Translations under genes and position numbers: made by a program
Notes under the pieces: model-generated
What the model was told of the DNA's origin: nothing
The model's database searches: none
Seen by the model: the letters and a program-made list of their open reading frames with translations, nothing else
Source: JACKDX01 sp964640175
GTDB taxonomy: Bacteria > Myxococcota_A > Polyangia > Polyangiales > GCA-016699535
Reading direction: 5' to 3'
Length of the DNA stretch: 9,324 nucleotides
NCBI GenBank assembly: GCA_964640175.1
Contig: CAZXFW010000020.1
Location: 1-9,324, forward strand
Part shown: piece after piece, positions 1 to 7,336 of the stretch
Numbering within the stretch: position 1 is the first letter of the stretch
Layout of the letters: each line of letters opens with the position of its first letter

Positions 1-2
1 GC

Positions 3-1301
3 TCCGTTGAACCCTCGTGTACAGACGGGCAACAAAATGGCGATGAGACCGGCGTGGATTGCGGTGGTAGTTGCAGCGAGTGCATCACAGAATGGGCCAG
101 AAGCTTTGGCGGTACGGATGGGGACAACAGCATCGCCATAGGTGTAGACAGCGTAAACAATCTCTATGTAACCGGCACCTTTCAAGGCACTATTGATTTT
201 GGAGGTGACCCCTTGGTGGGCACAGAGGGAACTGATGAGGTTTTCTTGGCGAGTTTCGATTCACATGGGATGCATCGATGGTCAACGTTGGTGTCACTTC
301 CGCATGGTAACAAGACTGCATATGATCTTGCGATCGACTCAAATGACAATGTTGTAATTGTGGCAAACGTCACATTTTTCGGCACGATTAGCAGCATTCA
401 CAGCTATGATTCGAACGGCAACTTGCGTTGGACACAAAGTCTCGGTAACGGTAGCGATGAACTCGGCGTGTATATGCGCAGTGTTTCAACCGATGCCAAT
501 GGCGACGTGTACGTCGTAGGGTCGTACAGTGGTGAATTCGGCCAAGACCAATCTCATTATTGGTCCCAGGACATGTTCGTGGTTAGGTTTGATGGTAACA
601 CCGGCGCTGAGCTATGGAGAACCGCCTATGGAAGCCCAACGACGGACGTAGGACTTGACATCGTCGTTGCTCCCGATGGGAGCTATTTTATCACCGGCAC
701 GTACGATGGGGACATCTATATCGCAGCGTTCGATAGCGATGCGCAGCAATCTAGGTGGGAGCTGCGCATCAGCTCCGCGGGCCAGAATAGTGGCCAGGCA
801 ATCGCGCTAGTGGGCAACAATCAATTGTTGGTTGGCGGTACATTTGAGCAGCAGGTTGATTTTGGCACGGGCATGCATACCTCGAACGGCGCTACCGATG
901 GATTCTTGGTGAGCTTAGACCCGGTCACGGCGCAAATTCAATGGGCCAAGCAGTTCGGCGGCACGGATGTAGAGGAAGTTCACGACATCTACGTGACTGA
1001 GGCGGGAAAGGTGCTCTTATCCGGCGCTTACCACGGCACATTCAATATTGAAGGCACTCCATTCACGGGCCAAGGCAGTTGGGATGCCTACGTGGTGGCT
1101 TACGATGCGCTGAGCGGAGCCTATGATGCTTGGCAGAACTACGGCGGTAGCGGCGAAGATCGCGGGTACGGGCTAGCACTCGACCAACACGGAACAATGT
1201 ATATGACAGGGAATTATTCTGAAAGCATCGAACTAGCAGGCGAGACACTCACGAGTGTGGGCGATTCCGATATCTTTTTGATGCGCACGATCGAGCCTTA
1301 G
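3..1301 (+). CDS. Secreted or surface seven-repeat beta-propeller (SBBP-type) protein with Cys-rich motif, 5' end cut by window edge
   Basis: The reading frame is open to the left edge, and a GTG at 54 is not the real start because the bases before it encode the first half of a conserved Cys motif (codons from 18). After that motif come seven repeats, each beginning with W (residues 14, 76, 126, 188, 235, 297 and 360, counting GTG 54 as 1). The usual form is W-x4-GG-x-x-D, then a [LI]-x-[VLI]-D-x-x-x-x-[VL]-x-[VLI] strand, [VST]-G-x-[YF], and a closing strand such as FLASFD, VVRFD or VVAYD. This is the SBBP beta-propeller style, and seven units suit a closed seven-bladed propeller. No catalytic residue is visible. 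Such domains usually sit in exported proteins and bind partners or glycans; the actual role here is unknown. The signal peptide would lie outside the window. Stop is TAG at 1299-1301. No partner gene is visible on this strand. Confidence 0.88.
   Translation, partial: SVEPSCTDGQQNGDETGVDCGGSCSECITEWARSFGGTDGDNSIAIGVDSVNNLYVTGTFQGTIDFGGDPLVGTEGTDEVFLASFDSHGMHRWSTLVSLPHGNKTAYDLAIDSNDNVVIVANVTFFGTISSIHSYDSNGNLRWTQSLGNGSDELGVYMRSVSTDANGDVYVVGSYSGEFGQDQSHYWSQDMFVVRFDGNTGAELWRTAYGSPTTDVGLDIVVAPDGSYFITGTYDGDIYIAAFDSDAQQSRWELRISSAGQNSGQAIALVGNNQLLVGGTFEQQVDFGTGMHTSNGATDGFLVSLDPVTAQIQWAKQFGGTDVEEVHDIYVTEAGKVLLSGAYHGTFNIEGTPFTGQGSWDAYVVAYDALSGAYDAWQNYGGSGEDRGYGLALDQHGTMYMTGNYSESIELAGETLTSVGDSDIFLMRTIEP
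18..83 (+). other. Cys-rich C-x2-G-x2-NGDETG-x-DCGG-x-C-x2-C motif in the propeller protein
   Basis: Read in the frame of the propeller gene, bases 18-83 encode four cysteines in the order C-x13-C-x3-C-x2-C, with NGDETG in the middle and DCGGSC next. From established knowledge, near-identical motifs recur as short N-terminal or linker modules in exported proteins of Myxococcota and of Bacteroidetes. They probably form two disulphides outside the cytoplasm. The motif spans the apparent GTG start at 54, so it proves that the gene begins further left. Confidence 0.85.
93..1286 (+). repeat. Seven tandem beta-propeller (SBBP-like) coding repeats
   Basis: Repeat-start tryptophans are spaced 62, 50, 62, 47, 62 and 63 residues apart. 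The two short units (2 and 4) lack the usual G-x-D-x-[FY] loop before the closing strand. Units 1, 5 and 6 are the best preserved (FGGTD, FGGTD, YGGSG at their beginnings). The repeats are diverged at DNA level, so this is an old protein repeat and not a recent DNA amplification. Confidence 0.8.
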
Positions 1302-1350
1302 TTTGTCATTAGGACCAACGCTACGGTTGAATAAAAGCCACCAGCGAGAG

Positions 1351-2688
1351 TCAATTCTGTCCCGTCTCGGTATCTTTACGGGAAACTTGATATACGTCAA
1401 TTGCTTCGCTTGGCACATACTCCATAAGCAAGCTTGATACTAAAACCTGGCGCATACTCAACGTGGAAAGAACCACCACTCTCGTGATGTTGTCTGGATC
1501 ATCGGTATATATTTCATCAAAAACTCGTGTGTGTTCCACAATATTGAGGCCCTCTCTTTTGAACCTACGATCATGGAAGCTCATTTCCGTGACAACATAA
1601 GCTACACTGGCCTCGCCCAGAAGATGCACTAAATCTTCCCCTAATGAATACACGTCTGAACGAAGCCTCGGCAGTGTCCCATATACCCAGCCAGGATCGG
1701 GAAAAATTACAAAGACATCGACATCGTTTAGAGTGGGAAGATGTGCGGCTGGCATATTCATATACCTAAAATCGATGTTTGTGGGTGGCTCTTTAACGAT
1801 GTCACAAAAATTCTCCATGCTGCCGGAGTAATTGTTATCGAGTTCACCCGAAGCAGTTCCTGAAGGGCAATGATCGTAGTACTCACTATCAACACGGTTT
1901 TGATCAAGCGTATATAATGTTTCATGCTGAATGTCGTTGATATAAACCGTGCGGTACTGTTGGGCTAACATCATCAAAAAGATGCCTTGCTCTTTAATCA
2001 GCGGCAACCAACCGGCTCCAAGAACATACGCATCTCGCTCAGGGATACCTTCGAGCCGTCGAAACCTCTCGCTGAAACGTTGATGAGGGCCAAGACAGTG
2101 ATTGGAGGTGAGTGCCAAGGATTCACCCAGAACATAGTCATCTATAGATGTCGCAAAACCCACATCCTTAGCAAACGCACTTTCATCGCCTGCAAAGGAA
2201 TTGTCGTTTAAAAGCGTGACAGGGACGCGCTCAAGACGTCCTGACGGAGCGAATCTGTACTCCGGACAGCTGCCAAGAGCTTCCGCCTTCCAATACGGCA
2301 ACCCTTCCTGCGCAAATTCACGAGAGGAATGCTCCTTCAGATAGATATGGGACGGATTGTCGGGATAAGGCTCCTTCACCAACGCCGTGCGACGCACAAA
2401 CACTGGTGCTTCGACTGAATGTACCCATGCCCAATGCTCATCTTCTGACAAATACTCTAGCGCCGTATTCCCATTGCCTGCTGGCACTCCAATGGCGGAA
2501 GCGATTCCTCTTCGCACAAGTTTGCCAGTCTTGGCATGAAGCTGAAACACTTCCGTCTCGGACGCAACATCAACGCGAACCAACACACTTGCCTGAGATG
2601 CACCACGATCACTGCCACCCAGTTGATTCGCACCAGAACTGCAACCAACCGTCCAAACGATGATCCACGCTGCAATCCCATCACGCAT
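1351..2688 (-). CDS. Predicted lipoprotein of unknown function, 445 aa, paralogue of the gene just upstream
   Basis: The start ATG (2686-2688) is supported by AGGAAGAG at 2691-2698, a good ribosome site. The first 16 residues form a short signal peptide ending in TVGC-S, an acceptable but not ideal lipobox (T at -3), so the mature protein would be anchored through C16. The rest is soluble, with no further membrane span. Other cysteines are C141, C198, C274 and C295. Visible motifs are VFQLHAKTGK (47-56), CPEY (141-144), HCL (197-199), C274 followed closely by SGTA (276-279), and FDEIYTDDP (390-398). All have counterparts in the same order in the 471-aa upstream protein, so the two are paralogues. 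I see no enzyme signature. The C-P, SGTA arrangement faintly recalls the ADYC-domain proteins of myxobacteria, but I cannot confirm this. It lies 28 bases after its paralogue and so is probably co-transcribed. Its hand-sampled G+C (about 46 %) is the lowest in the window. Confidence 0.87.
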   Translation of the reverse strand: MRDGIAAWIIVWTVGCSSGANQLGGSDRGASQASVLVRVDVASETEVFQLHAKTGKLVRRGIASAIGVPAGNGNTALEYLSEDEHWAWVHSVEAPVFVRRTALVKEPYPDNPSHIYLKEHSSREFAQEGLPYWKAEALGSCPEYRFAPSGRLERVPVTLLNDNSFAGDESAFAKDVGFATSIDDYVLGESLALTSNHCLGPHQRFSERFRRLEGIPERDAYVLGAGWLPLIKEQGIFLMMLAQQYRTVYINDIQHETLYTLDQNRVDSEYYDHCPSGTASGELDNNYSGSMENFCDIVKEPPTNIDFRYMNMPAAHLPTLNDVDVFVIFPDPGWVYGTLPRLRSDVYSLGEDLVHLLGEASVAYVVTEMSFHDRRFKREGLNIVEHTRVFDEIYTDDPDNITRVVVLSTLSMRQVLVSSLLMEYVPSEAIDVYQVSRKDTETGQN

Positions 2689-2690
2689 AG

Positions 2691-2698
2691 CTCTTCCT
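2691..2698 (-). promoter_or_regulatory. Shine-Dalgarno AGGAAGAG for the 445-aa lipoprotein
   Basis: On the - strand AGGAAGAG precedes CT-ATG, placing the purine-rich core 6-8 bases before the start codon. It sits inside the 28-base gap between the two lipoprotein genes. It fixes the ATG at 2688 as the start and gives the downstream gene its own ribosome entry. Confidence 0.7.
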
Positions 2699-2716
2699 AG
2701 AGGTTACGATTAGACG

Positions 2717-4132
2717 TCAGTTCGCGTTGGCAGCATCACACACAAAGCCACGACTGAGATCCACGAAAAAAGCCCGCCGATTGGTTTCGAGGACTCGCCG
2801 CTGCCAAAGCATGTAGCTGGTTTGCACAAGATCGTGATCCATGTACTGACGGACCTCGGGATCACTGAACAAATCACGAAAGCTAAGTGCGTCACTTAGC
2901 AAAGGAACCTCAGCAAAATTGTAGTTAGCATGGGCAATCCAATCGTTCGTTACCTCAACCGTTGGACGAAAGAACTGGTCCTTACTTGAAAGCTGTGTAT
3001 TTAGATAGAACTCAGCCTGAAAGAACCCTCGAAGCCAGAGGCAATGCATCACAATCTTGATGGCTTTACAAAAACCCTGTCGTAAATCGTGCGGCTCAAC
3101 ACCGGGCTTGGGGTTTGCCTCCCAGTTTGCAACTTCAGCCCATCCACTACCGCCCACATCAACTACTTTTCCGTAGTCCTGGTCAAGACGGTCGCTTACT
3201 CCCCTCAGATAGAAATTAAACTCCGTATACAAGTCATCAACGCCCAAGGCACTTCCGATAGCCATGTTTTGAATATCGCCCGCAGTACCTGAAGTTGGAT
3301 AGGTGACGCCGGGACAGTATTCTTGAAAGGGATCGTTCGGTCCGAGATAAAGATCGGGATCACCCCTAAACGGCCAATCGACAAATCCTGCTTGCCCGCG
3401 ACTAGCCTCTACCTGATTTCGCGCATCTTCAATGCCGGAAGGATACACCGGCCAGCCTAGGGGATGCTTGACAGCATGGACTCTCATGCGGCGCTCCATC
3501 ACTAAACGCTGAGACTCTATGCGATCGGCATTCAGACACCAACGGCTCATGAATCCCAAGGCATGATTATCTTTACCCACCAGCACAAAGGGGCTCTGAT
3601 CATCTGCGGCATCAAAAAACTCAATGAAACGCCGCTCTTGACCATCAGTCCCCATAAACTCATGATGAATACGGTCTGGTTGAAGCACTAAACGCTGATT
3701 TTCAATTGCATACCATGGGCAAGGCTTCACGACACTGAAGCCATCCGCTAGCATAATGCCTCGAGCGGGTCCGACAACCTCAAGTTGTGTTGTCGGCACG
3801 AAGTACCGAGCAGAAAGCGTTCTCAAACCATTCGTTGCATCAGTCACCACACGTCGGACTTCAGTCCATGATCCTTGCGGATTAACGATGCCCTCTTCGA
3901 ACGCTACCACTTCTTCGGCAGGGTCGATCAAAATGCCTATCATCCGACCGCTTACAGCATTAAGCTGATATACTCTAGCGTCTTTGATCGTCACCCATTG
4001 CGGCAGACGCAGCGAAGCTTGTTGCACTCCCATCGTTCCTGCACTGTCCTCATAGTCAGCATGTTGCTGCCTACATGCATGAAGCAACAGCAAACTACAT
4101 ATCAGCAGACTATGGCGAGAAGGTATTGGCAT
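2717..4132 (-). CDS. Predicted lipoprotein of unknown function, 471 aa, first of a tandem paralogous pair
   Basis: The ATG at 4130-4132 opens a clear type II signal peptide: basic R6-H7, a leucine-rich core, then LHAC with C20 as the lipidation site. Upstream only a loose GGGATGGGAT purine run is present, so the ribosome site is weak, but the signal peptide supports this start. The mature part has no membrane span. It carries VYQLNAVSGR (54-63), CPWY (138-141), WCL (198-200), YCP at 272-274 followed by SGTA (281-284), and FRDLFSDP (418-425), each matched in order by the downstream 445-aa protein. Extra cysteines C355, C364 and C465 occur in the C-terminal part. Mature cysteines suggest disulphides in the periplasm or on the surface. 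The middle region between SGTA and the C-terminal block is longer than in the paralogue and aligns poorly. I cannot assign a function; a distant link to ADYC-domain proteins is possible. It follows the czcA-like gene in the same direction. Confidence 0.88.
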   Translation of the reverse strand: MPIPSRHSLLICSLLLLHACRQQHADYEDSAGTMGVQQASLRLPQWVTIKDARVYQLNAVSGRMIGILIDPAEEVVAFEEGIVNPQGSWTEVRRVVTDATNGLRTLSARYFVPTTQLEVVGPARGIMLADGFSVVKPCPWYAIENQRLVLQPDRIHHEFMGTDGQERRFIEFFDAADDQSPFVLVGKDNHALGFMSRWCLNADRIESQRLVMERRMRVHAVKHPLGWPVYPSGIEDARNQVEASRGQAGFVDWPFRGDPDLYLGPNDPFQEYCPGVTYPTSGTAGDIQNMAIGSALGVDDLYTEFNFYLRGVSDRLDQDYGKVVDVGGSGWAEVANWEANPKPGVEPHDLRQGFCKAIKIVMHCLWLRGFFQAEFYLNTQLSSKDQFFRPTVEVTNDWIAHANYNFAEVPLLSDALSFRDLFSDPEVRQYMDHDLVQTSYMLWQRRVLETNRRAFFVDLSRGFVCDAANAN

Positions 4133-4163
4133 GGGCCGATCCCATCCCTTAGCATCAATTGGC

Positions 4164-4173
4164 TTGCGCGCAA
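4164..4173. promoter_or_regulatory. 10-bp perfect palindrome TTGCGCGCAA upstream of the lipoprotein pair
   Basis: TTGCGCGCAA is fully self-complementary and lies 31 bases before the start of the 471-aa lipoprotein gene, in the gap behind czcA. This position suits a protein-binding site or part of a promoter region. I found no convincing -35/-10 pair around it. A 10-bp palindrome can also arise by chance, so the regulatory reading is tentative. Confidence 0.3.
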
Positions 4174-4198
4174 CCAGACGGACATCCCTCTAATCCTT

Positions 4199-4217
4199 AT
4201 CAGTGTAGGACACTGAT
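4199..4217. promoter_or_regulatory. Perfect 8-bp inverted repeat with 3-nt spacer behind czcA
   Basis: ATCAGTGT-AGG-ACACTGAT is an exact dyad placed 14 bases past the czcA stop codon and 66 bases before the 471-aa lipoprotein start. On RNA it would form an 8-bp stem with a 3-base loop, and on DNA it could be a repressor operator. Only three of the eight pairs are G-C, and no T run follows on either strand, so it is not a standard intrinsic terminator. It may mark the border between the efflux operon and the lipoprotein genes, or protect the 3' end of the czc transcript. Confidence 0.45.
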
Positions 4218-4231
4218 CCTGCCGGAGACCG

Positions 4232-7200
4232 TCAGCGCGTATGCTGCGAGTCTTTACCTATCCACGCATAGACAACAGGTAATAAGAACATCGTGAGCAG
4301 AGTGGCAGAAAGCAGGCCGCCGATGACAACGCTGGCCAAGGGACGTTGCACTTCGCTGCCTGGCGCGGTGGACAGCGCCAAGGGTAAGAAGCCAAGCGAT
4401 GCAACAAGCGCCGTCATTAGTACTGGACGCAATCGGAGTTTGGCAGCGTGGCAGATGGCTTGCACATGCGATATGCCGGTAGCTTCGAGTTGACGTGCAA
4501 ACGACACCAGCACAAGGCCATTGAGCACGACCACACCAAAGAGCGCAATAAAGCCTATGCCCGCAGAAATGGAAAACGGTATGCCGCGCACCCAAAGCAT
4601 CGCAATGCCACCAATCACGGCAAAAGGAACGCTCAGAAAGATAATAAAAGCAGCTCTTACGGAGCGAAACGCCAGCCAGAGCATGAAACTAATCAGCGTC
4701 AAGGCTAAGGGCACTACAATAAAAAGACGTTGTTTGGCTTCGGAATAGTGTTCAAACTGCCCCCCCCATTCGACGCGATAGTCGGTGGGCAGTACGACAT
4801 GGCTACGTACTGCGTGTTGGGCTTCTTTCACCACCGACAATAGATCACGACTGCGCACATTGAACTCGACTGTCAAAAGCCGGGATTGTTCGCGTCGGCT
4901 GACCTGCGCAGGTCCCGTGACAAAGCCAAGTTCTGCTACATCACCAAGAGGAACCAGCTGCCCACTCATGGAACGCAGGGGCAAACCACGCAACGCTTCC
5001 AAGTCTCCTTGAAAATCGTGCTTTGTTAATACGACCAAGCCAAATCGCCGTTCGCCCTCAAACACTTGGCCGACATGATGACCCACCGCAATGGTTTCGG
5101 TGATGCGATTGATATCTTCTATGGTCAGTCCATAGCGCGCCAACCTGCCCCGATCGGGCGTGATATTCAAATAGCGTAGACCTGCCACCTGCTCGATACG
5201 AATATCTCTTGCTCCTTTGATACAGCGCAATTGCGAGGCGATTGCCTCACCCAGCTCGGCAAGTTTATCAAGGTCAGCGCCGTAGATGCGCACCGCGACA
5301 TCGGACCGCACACCCGCAACCAACTCGTTGGTACGCATCTGAATGGGCTGCGATAGCGCACTGGCAACCTCGGGCGCATGGCGCTCCGCCATTCTGATAA
5401 TTTCACCCGCAAGTGCGTCTTTACGGAGGCCATCCCGCCACTGCTTGCGTGGCTTGAGCGCAATGTAAATATCGCTTTGCTCCAAGCCCATAGGATCGGT
5501 GCCGATTTCAGGCGCGCCTGCTCGAGACACAACATGCTTGATTTCTGGAATCGTGCTTAACGCTCGCTCAATACGTAAGTCCGTATTGACCGTTTCACTC
5601 AACGCAATCCCAGGTAATCGTCGCGCTTCGATCAGCAAGTCACCTTCATCCAATTGCGGCACAAATTCGGCGCCAATACGCGTAAACAGCACAGCCGAAA
5701 GCACCAACGCCGCAATGCCAATATGAATCGTAAGCCAGCGATGCGCCATGACCTTATCAAGAAACGGTGCGTATAACATTCGCGCTTTACGCAACAGCCA
5801 TGTCTCATGCTCGGCTGCGTTAGGTTTGACCCAATAACTGGTAAGCACCGGAACCAGCGTGAGCGATAGAATAAAAGCGCCCAAAAGCGCCAAAAGCACC
5901 GTGATAGCCATGGGTCTAAAGAGCTTTCCCTCTAATCCAGTAAGCGCGAGGATCGGCAAGTACACAATGGCAATAATCACCTCTCCAAACACACTCGCCG
6001 AACGAACTTCCAACGTAGCGGTCTCGATTGCCGCGTTACGTTCGGCCAGCGAGAGCACACCAGCACACGTACGTTGCTTTTCGGACAAACGACGCACTGC
6101 GTTTTCCACGATAATGACCGCTCCATCGACAATCAGACCAAAATCAATAGCGCCTAAACTCATGAGATTTCCAGACAGCCCGAATGTATTCATCACCGTA
6201 ACCGCAAATAAGAGCGACAATGGAATCACGGTGGCCACGACCAATCCGGCTCGAATGTCTCCTAAAAGCAAGAGCAGGATGCCGATCACCAAAAGCGCGC
6301 CCTCCAAGAGGTTAATGCCGACCGTATGAATGGTGCGGTTAACCAGCGTAGAACGATCATAAAACGCCTCAACGCGTGTGCCTTGCGGCAACGAACCTTG
6401 CAAGCTATGCAGCTTTGCCTTGATGGCGTGTGTGACTGTGCGCGAGTTTTCGCCCACAAGCATCAAGGCCACGCCCACTACCGTCTCACCCTTGCCGTCC
6501 ATCGTAGCGGCGCCGCGACGCAGGCGAGCCCCGAAGCGCACGTCGCCAACCGTGGCAATCGTAATAGGCACTCCCTCTGGTGTTTTGCCGATCACCACAC
6601 GCTTAAGATCCTCTAGACTTGTAACAAGCCCCCGTGCACCAATCACAAAATGCTCACGGTTGTGTTCAATATAGCCACCACCTGCATTAGCGTTGGACTT
6701 CTCAAGCGCAGTAGTCACTTGAGCAACGGATACACCCGCAGCGTGCAAGCGTTTTGGATCAAGCACGACATGGTACTGTTTGTCTTCACCTCCAAAGCTA
6801 TTAACTTCAATCACACCAGGCACTGTACGAAGTTGTGGCGCAATGCTCCAATCAAGAAGCTCCTCCAATTGCATAAGGGTTAGCTTCGAATTGCGCACTG
6901 TAAACTGATACACTTCACCAAGTGCGCTACTGATAGGACCCACTTCAGGCCTGCCATACTGTGCAGACACAGCACTCTCGGCTGCACGCATGCGCTCGCT
7001 CACCAACTGGCGTGCAAAATAGATGTCGGTGGAATCCTTAAACACCACAGTAACCACAGACAGGCCGTACTTCGAAACGGAACGCACTTCCGTCGTGTGC
7101 GGGATGCCGGACATAGCGCGTTCTACAGGAATCGACACGTACTGTTCGACTTCGACAGGTGAAAGAGCCGGAGCAGCTGTAATCACTTGCACTTGCACAC

Positions 7201-7336
7201 CTGTGACATCCGGCGTCGCATCAATCGGAAGACTGAACGCCGCACGTATGGCAAAAACGATAAACAGTAAAGTCGCGACTATTACGACAGCGCGATTGCG
7301 CAAGGACCATGCCACCGTCGCCGAGAGCGCCTGCAC
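4232..7336 (-). CDS. czcA: Heavy-metal efflux RND pump, CzcA family (inner-membrane proton/metal antiporter)
   Basis: This is the energy-converting subunit: it trades protons for metal ions and drives them through the adaptor and outer-membrane factor. At 1034 aa it is full length (the family is about 1030-1065). It has TM1 near 13-34, a first periplasmic domain, TM2-6 near 338-500, TM7 near 535-553, a second periplasmic domain, and TM8-12 near 870-1028. The TM4 proton-relay motif DFG-LIV-DGA-VII-VEN is intact at 398-412 (D398, D404, E411). By established subgrouping this favours divalent metals (Zn, Co, Cd, Ni) over the Cu/Ag CusA group. MRTNELVAGVRSDV (667-680) is also CzcA-like. The start is GTG 7334-7336, with GAGGA at 7344-7348, directly after the czcB stop, so translation is probably coupled. 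An 8-G tract codes for part of W857-G-G. The exact metal cannot be read from the sequence. Confidence 0.95.
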   Translation of the reverse strand: MQALSATVAWSLRNRAVVIVATLLFIVFAIRAAFSLPIDATPDVTGVQVQVITAAPALSPVEVEQYVSIPVERAMSGIPHTTEVRSVSKYGLSVVTVVFKDSTDIYFARQLVSERMRAAESAVSAQYGRPEVGPISSALGEVYQFTVRNSKLTLMQLEELLDWSIAPQLRTVPGVIEVNSFGGEDKQYHVVLDPKRLHAAGVSVAQVTTALEKSNANAGGGYIEHNREHFVIGARGLVTSLEDLKRVVIGKTPEGVPITIATVGDVRFGARLRRGAATMDGKGETVVGVALMLVGENSRTVTHAIKAKLHSLQGSLPQGTRVEAFYDRSTLVNRTIHTVGINLLEGALLVIGILLLLLGDIRAGLVVATVIPLSLLFAVTVMNTFGLSGNLMSLGAIDFGLIVDGAVIIVENAVRRLSEKQRTCAGVLSLAERNAAIETATLEVRSASVFGEVIIAIVYLPILALTGLEGKLFRPMAITVLLALLGAFILSLTLVPVLTSYWVKPNAAEHETWLLRKARMLYAPFLDKVMAHRWLTIHIGIAALVLSAVLFTRIGAEFVPQLDEGDLLIEARRLPGIALSETVNTDLRIERALSTIPEIKHVVSRAGAPEIGTDPMGLEQSDIYIALKPRKQWRDGLRKDALAGEIIRMAERHAPEVASALSQPIQMRTNELVAGVRSDVAVRIYGADLDKLAELGEAIASQLRCIKGARDIRIEQVAGLRYLNITPDRGRLARYGLTIEDINRITETIAVGHHVGQVFEGERRFGLVVLTKHDFQGDLEALRGLPLRSMSGQLVPLGDVAELGFVTGPAQVSRREQSRLLTVEFNVRSRDLLSVVKEAQHAVRSHVVLPTDYRVEWGGQFEHYSEAKQRLFIVVPLALTLISFMLWLAFRSVRAAFIIFLSVPFAVIGGIAMLWVRGIPFSISAGIGFIALFGVVVLNGLVLVSFARQLEATGISHVQAICHAAKLRLRPVLMTALVASLGFLPLALSTAPGSEVQRPLASVVIGGLLSATLLTMFLLPVVYAWIGKDSQHTR

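Noticed and set aside
1302..1350. Possible bidirectional terminator between the convergent genes
   Set aside because: The best inverted repeat is CAAC-GCTACG-GTTG, only four pairs, without a T run on either strand. I see nothing else in these 49 bases.
4133..4198. Sigma-70-like promoter for the lipoprotein pair (TTGCGC as -35)
   Set aside because: No acceptable -10 hexamer is found 16-18 bases downstream on the - strand, so I do not annotate a promoter.
3875..4216. 113-codon open frame on the + strand running into the 99-base gap
   Set aside because: Most of it is antisense to the start of the 471-aa lipoprotein. Its product has no signal or domain, and it has no good ribosome site.
5859..6329. 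156-codon open frame on the + strand opposite czcA
   Set aside because: It lies fully antisense to a well-conserved pump, is rich in S, T, P and K typical of antisense translation, and has no recognisable motif or ribosome site.
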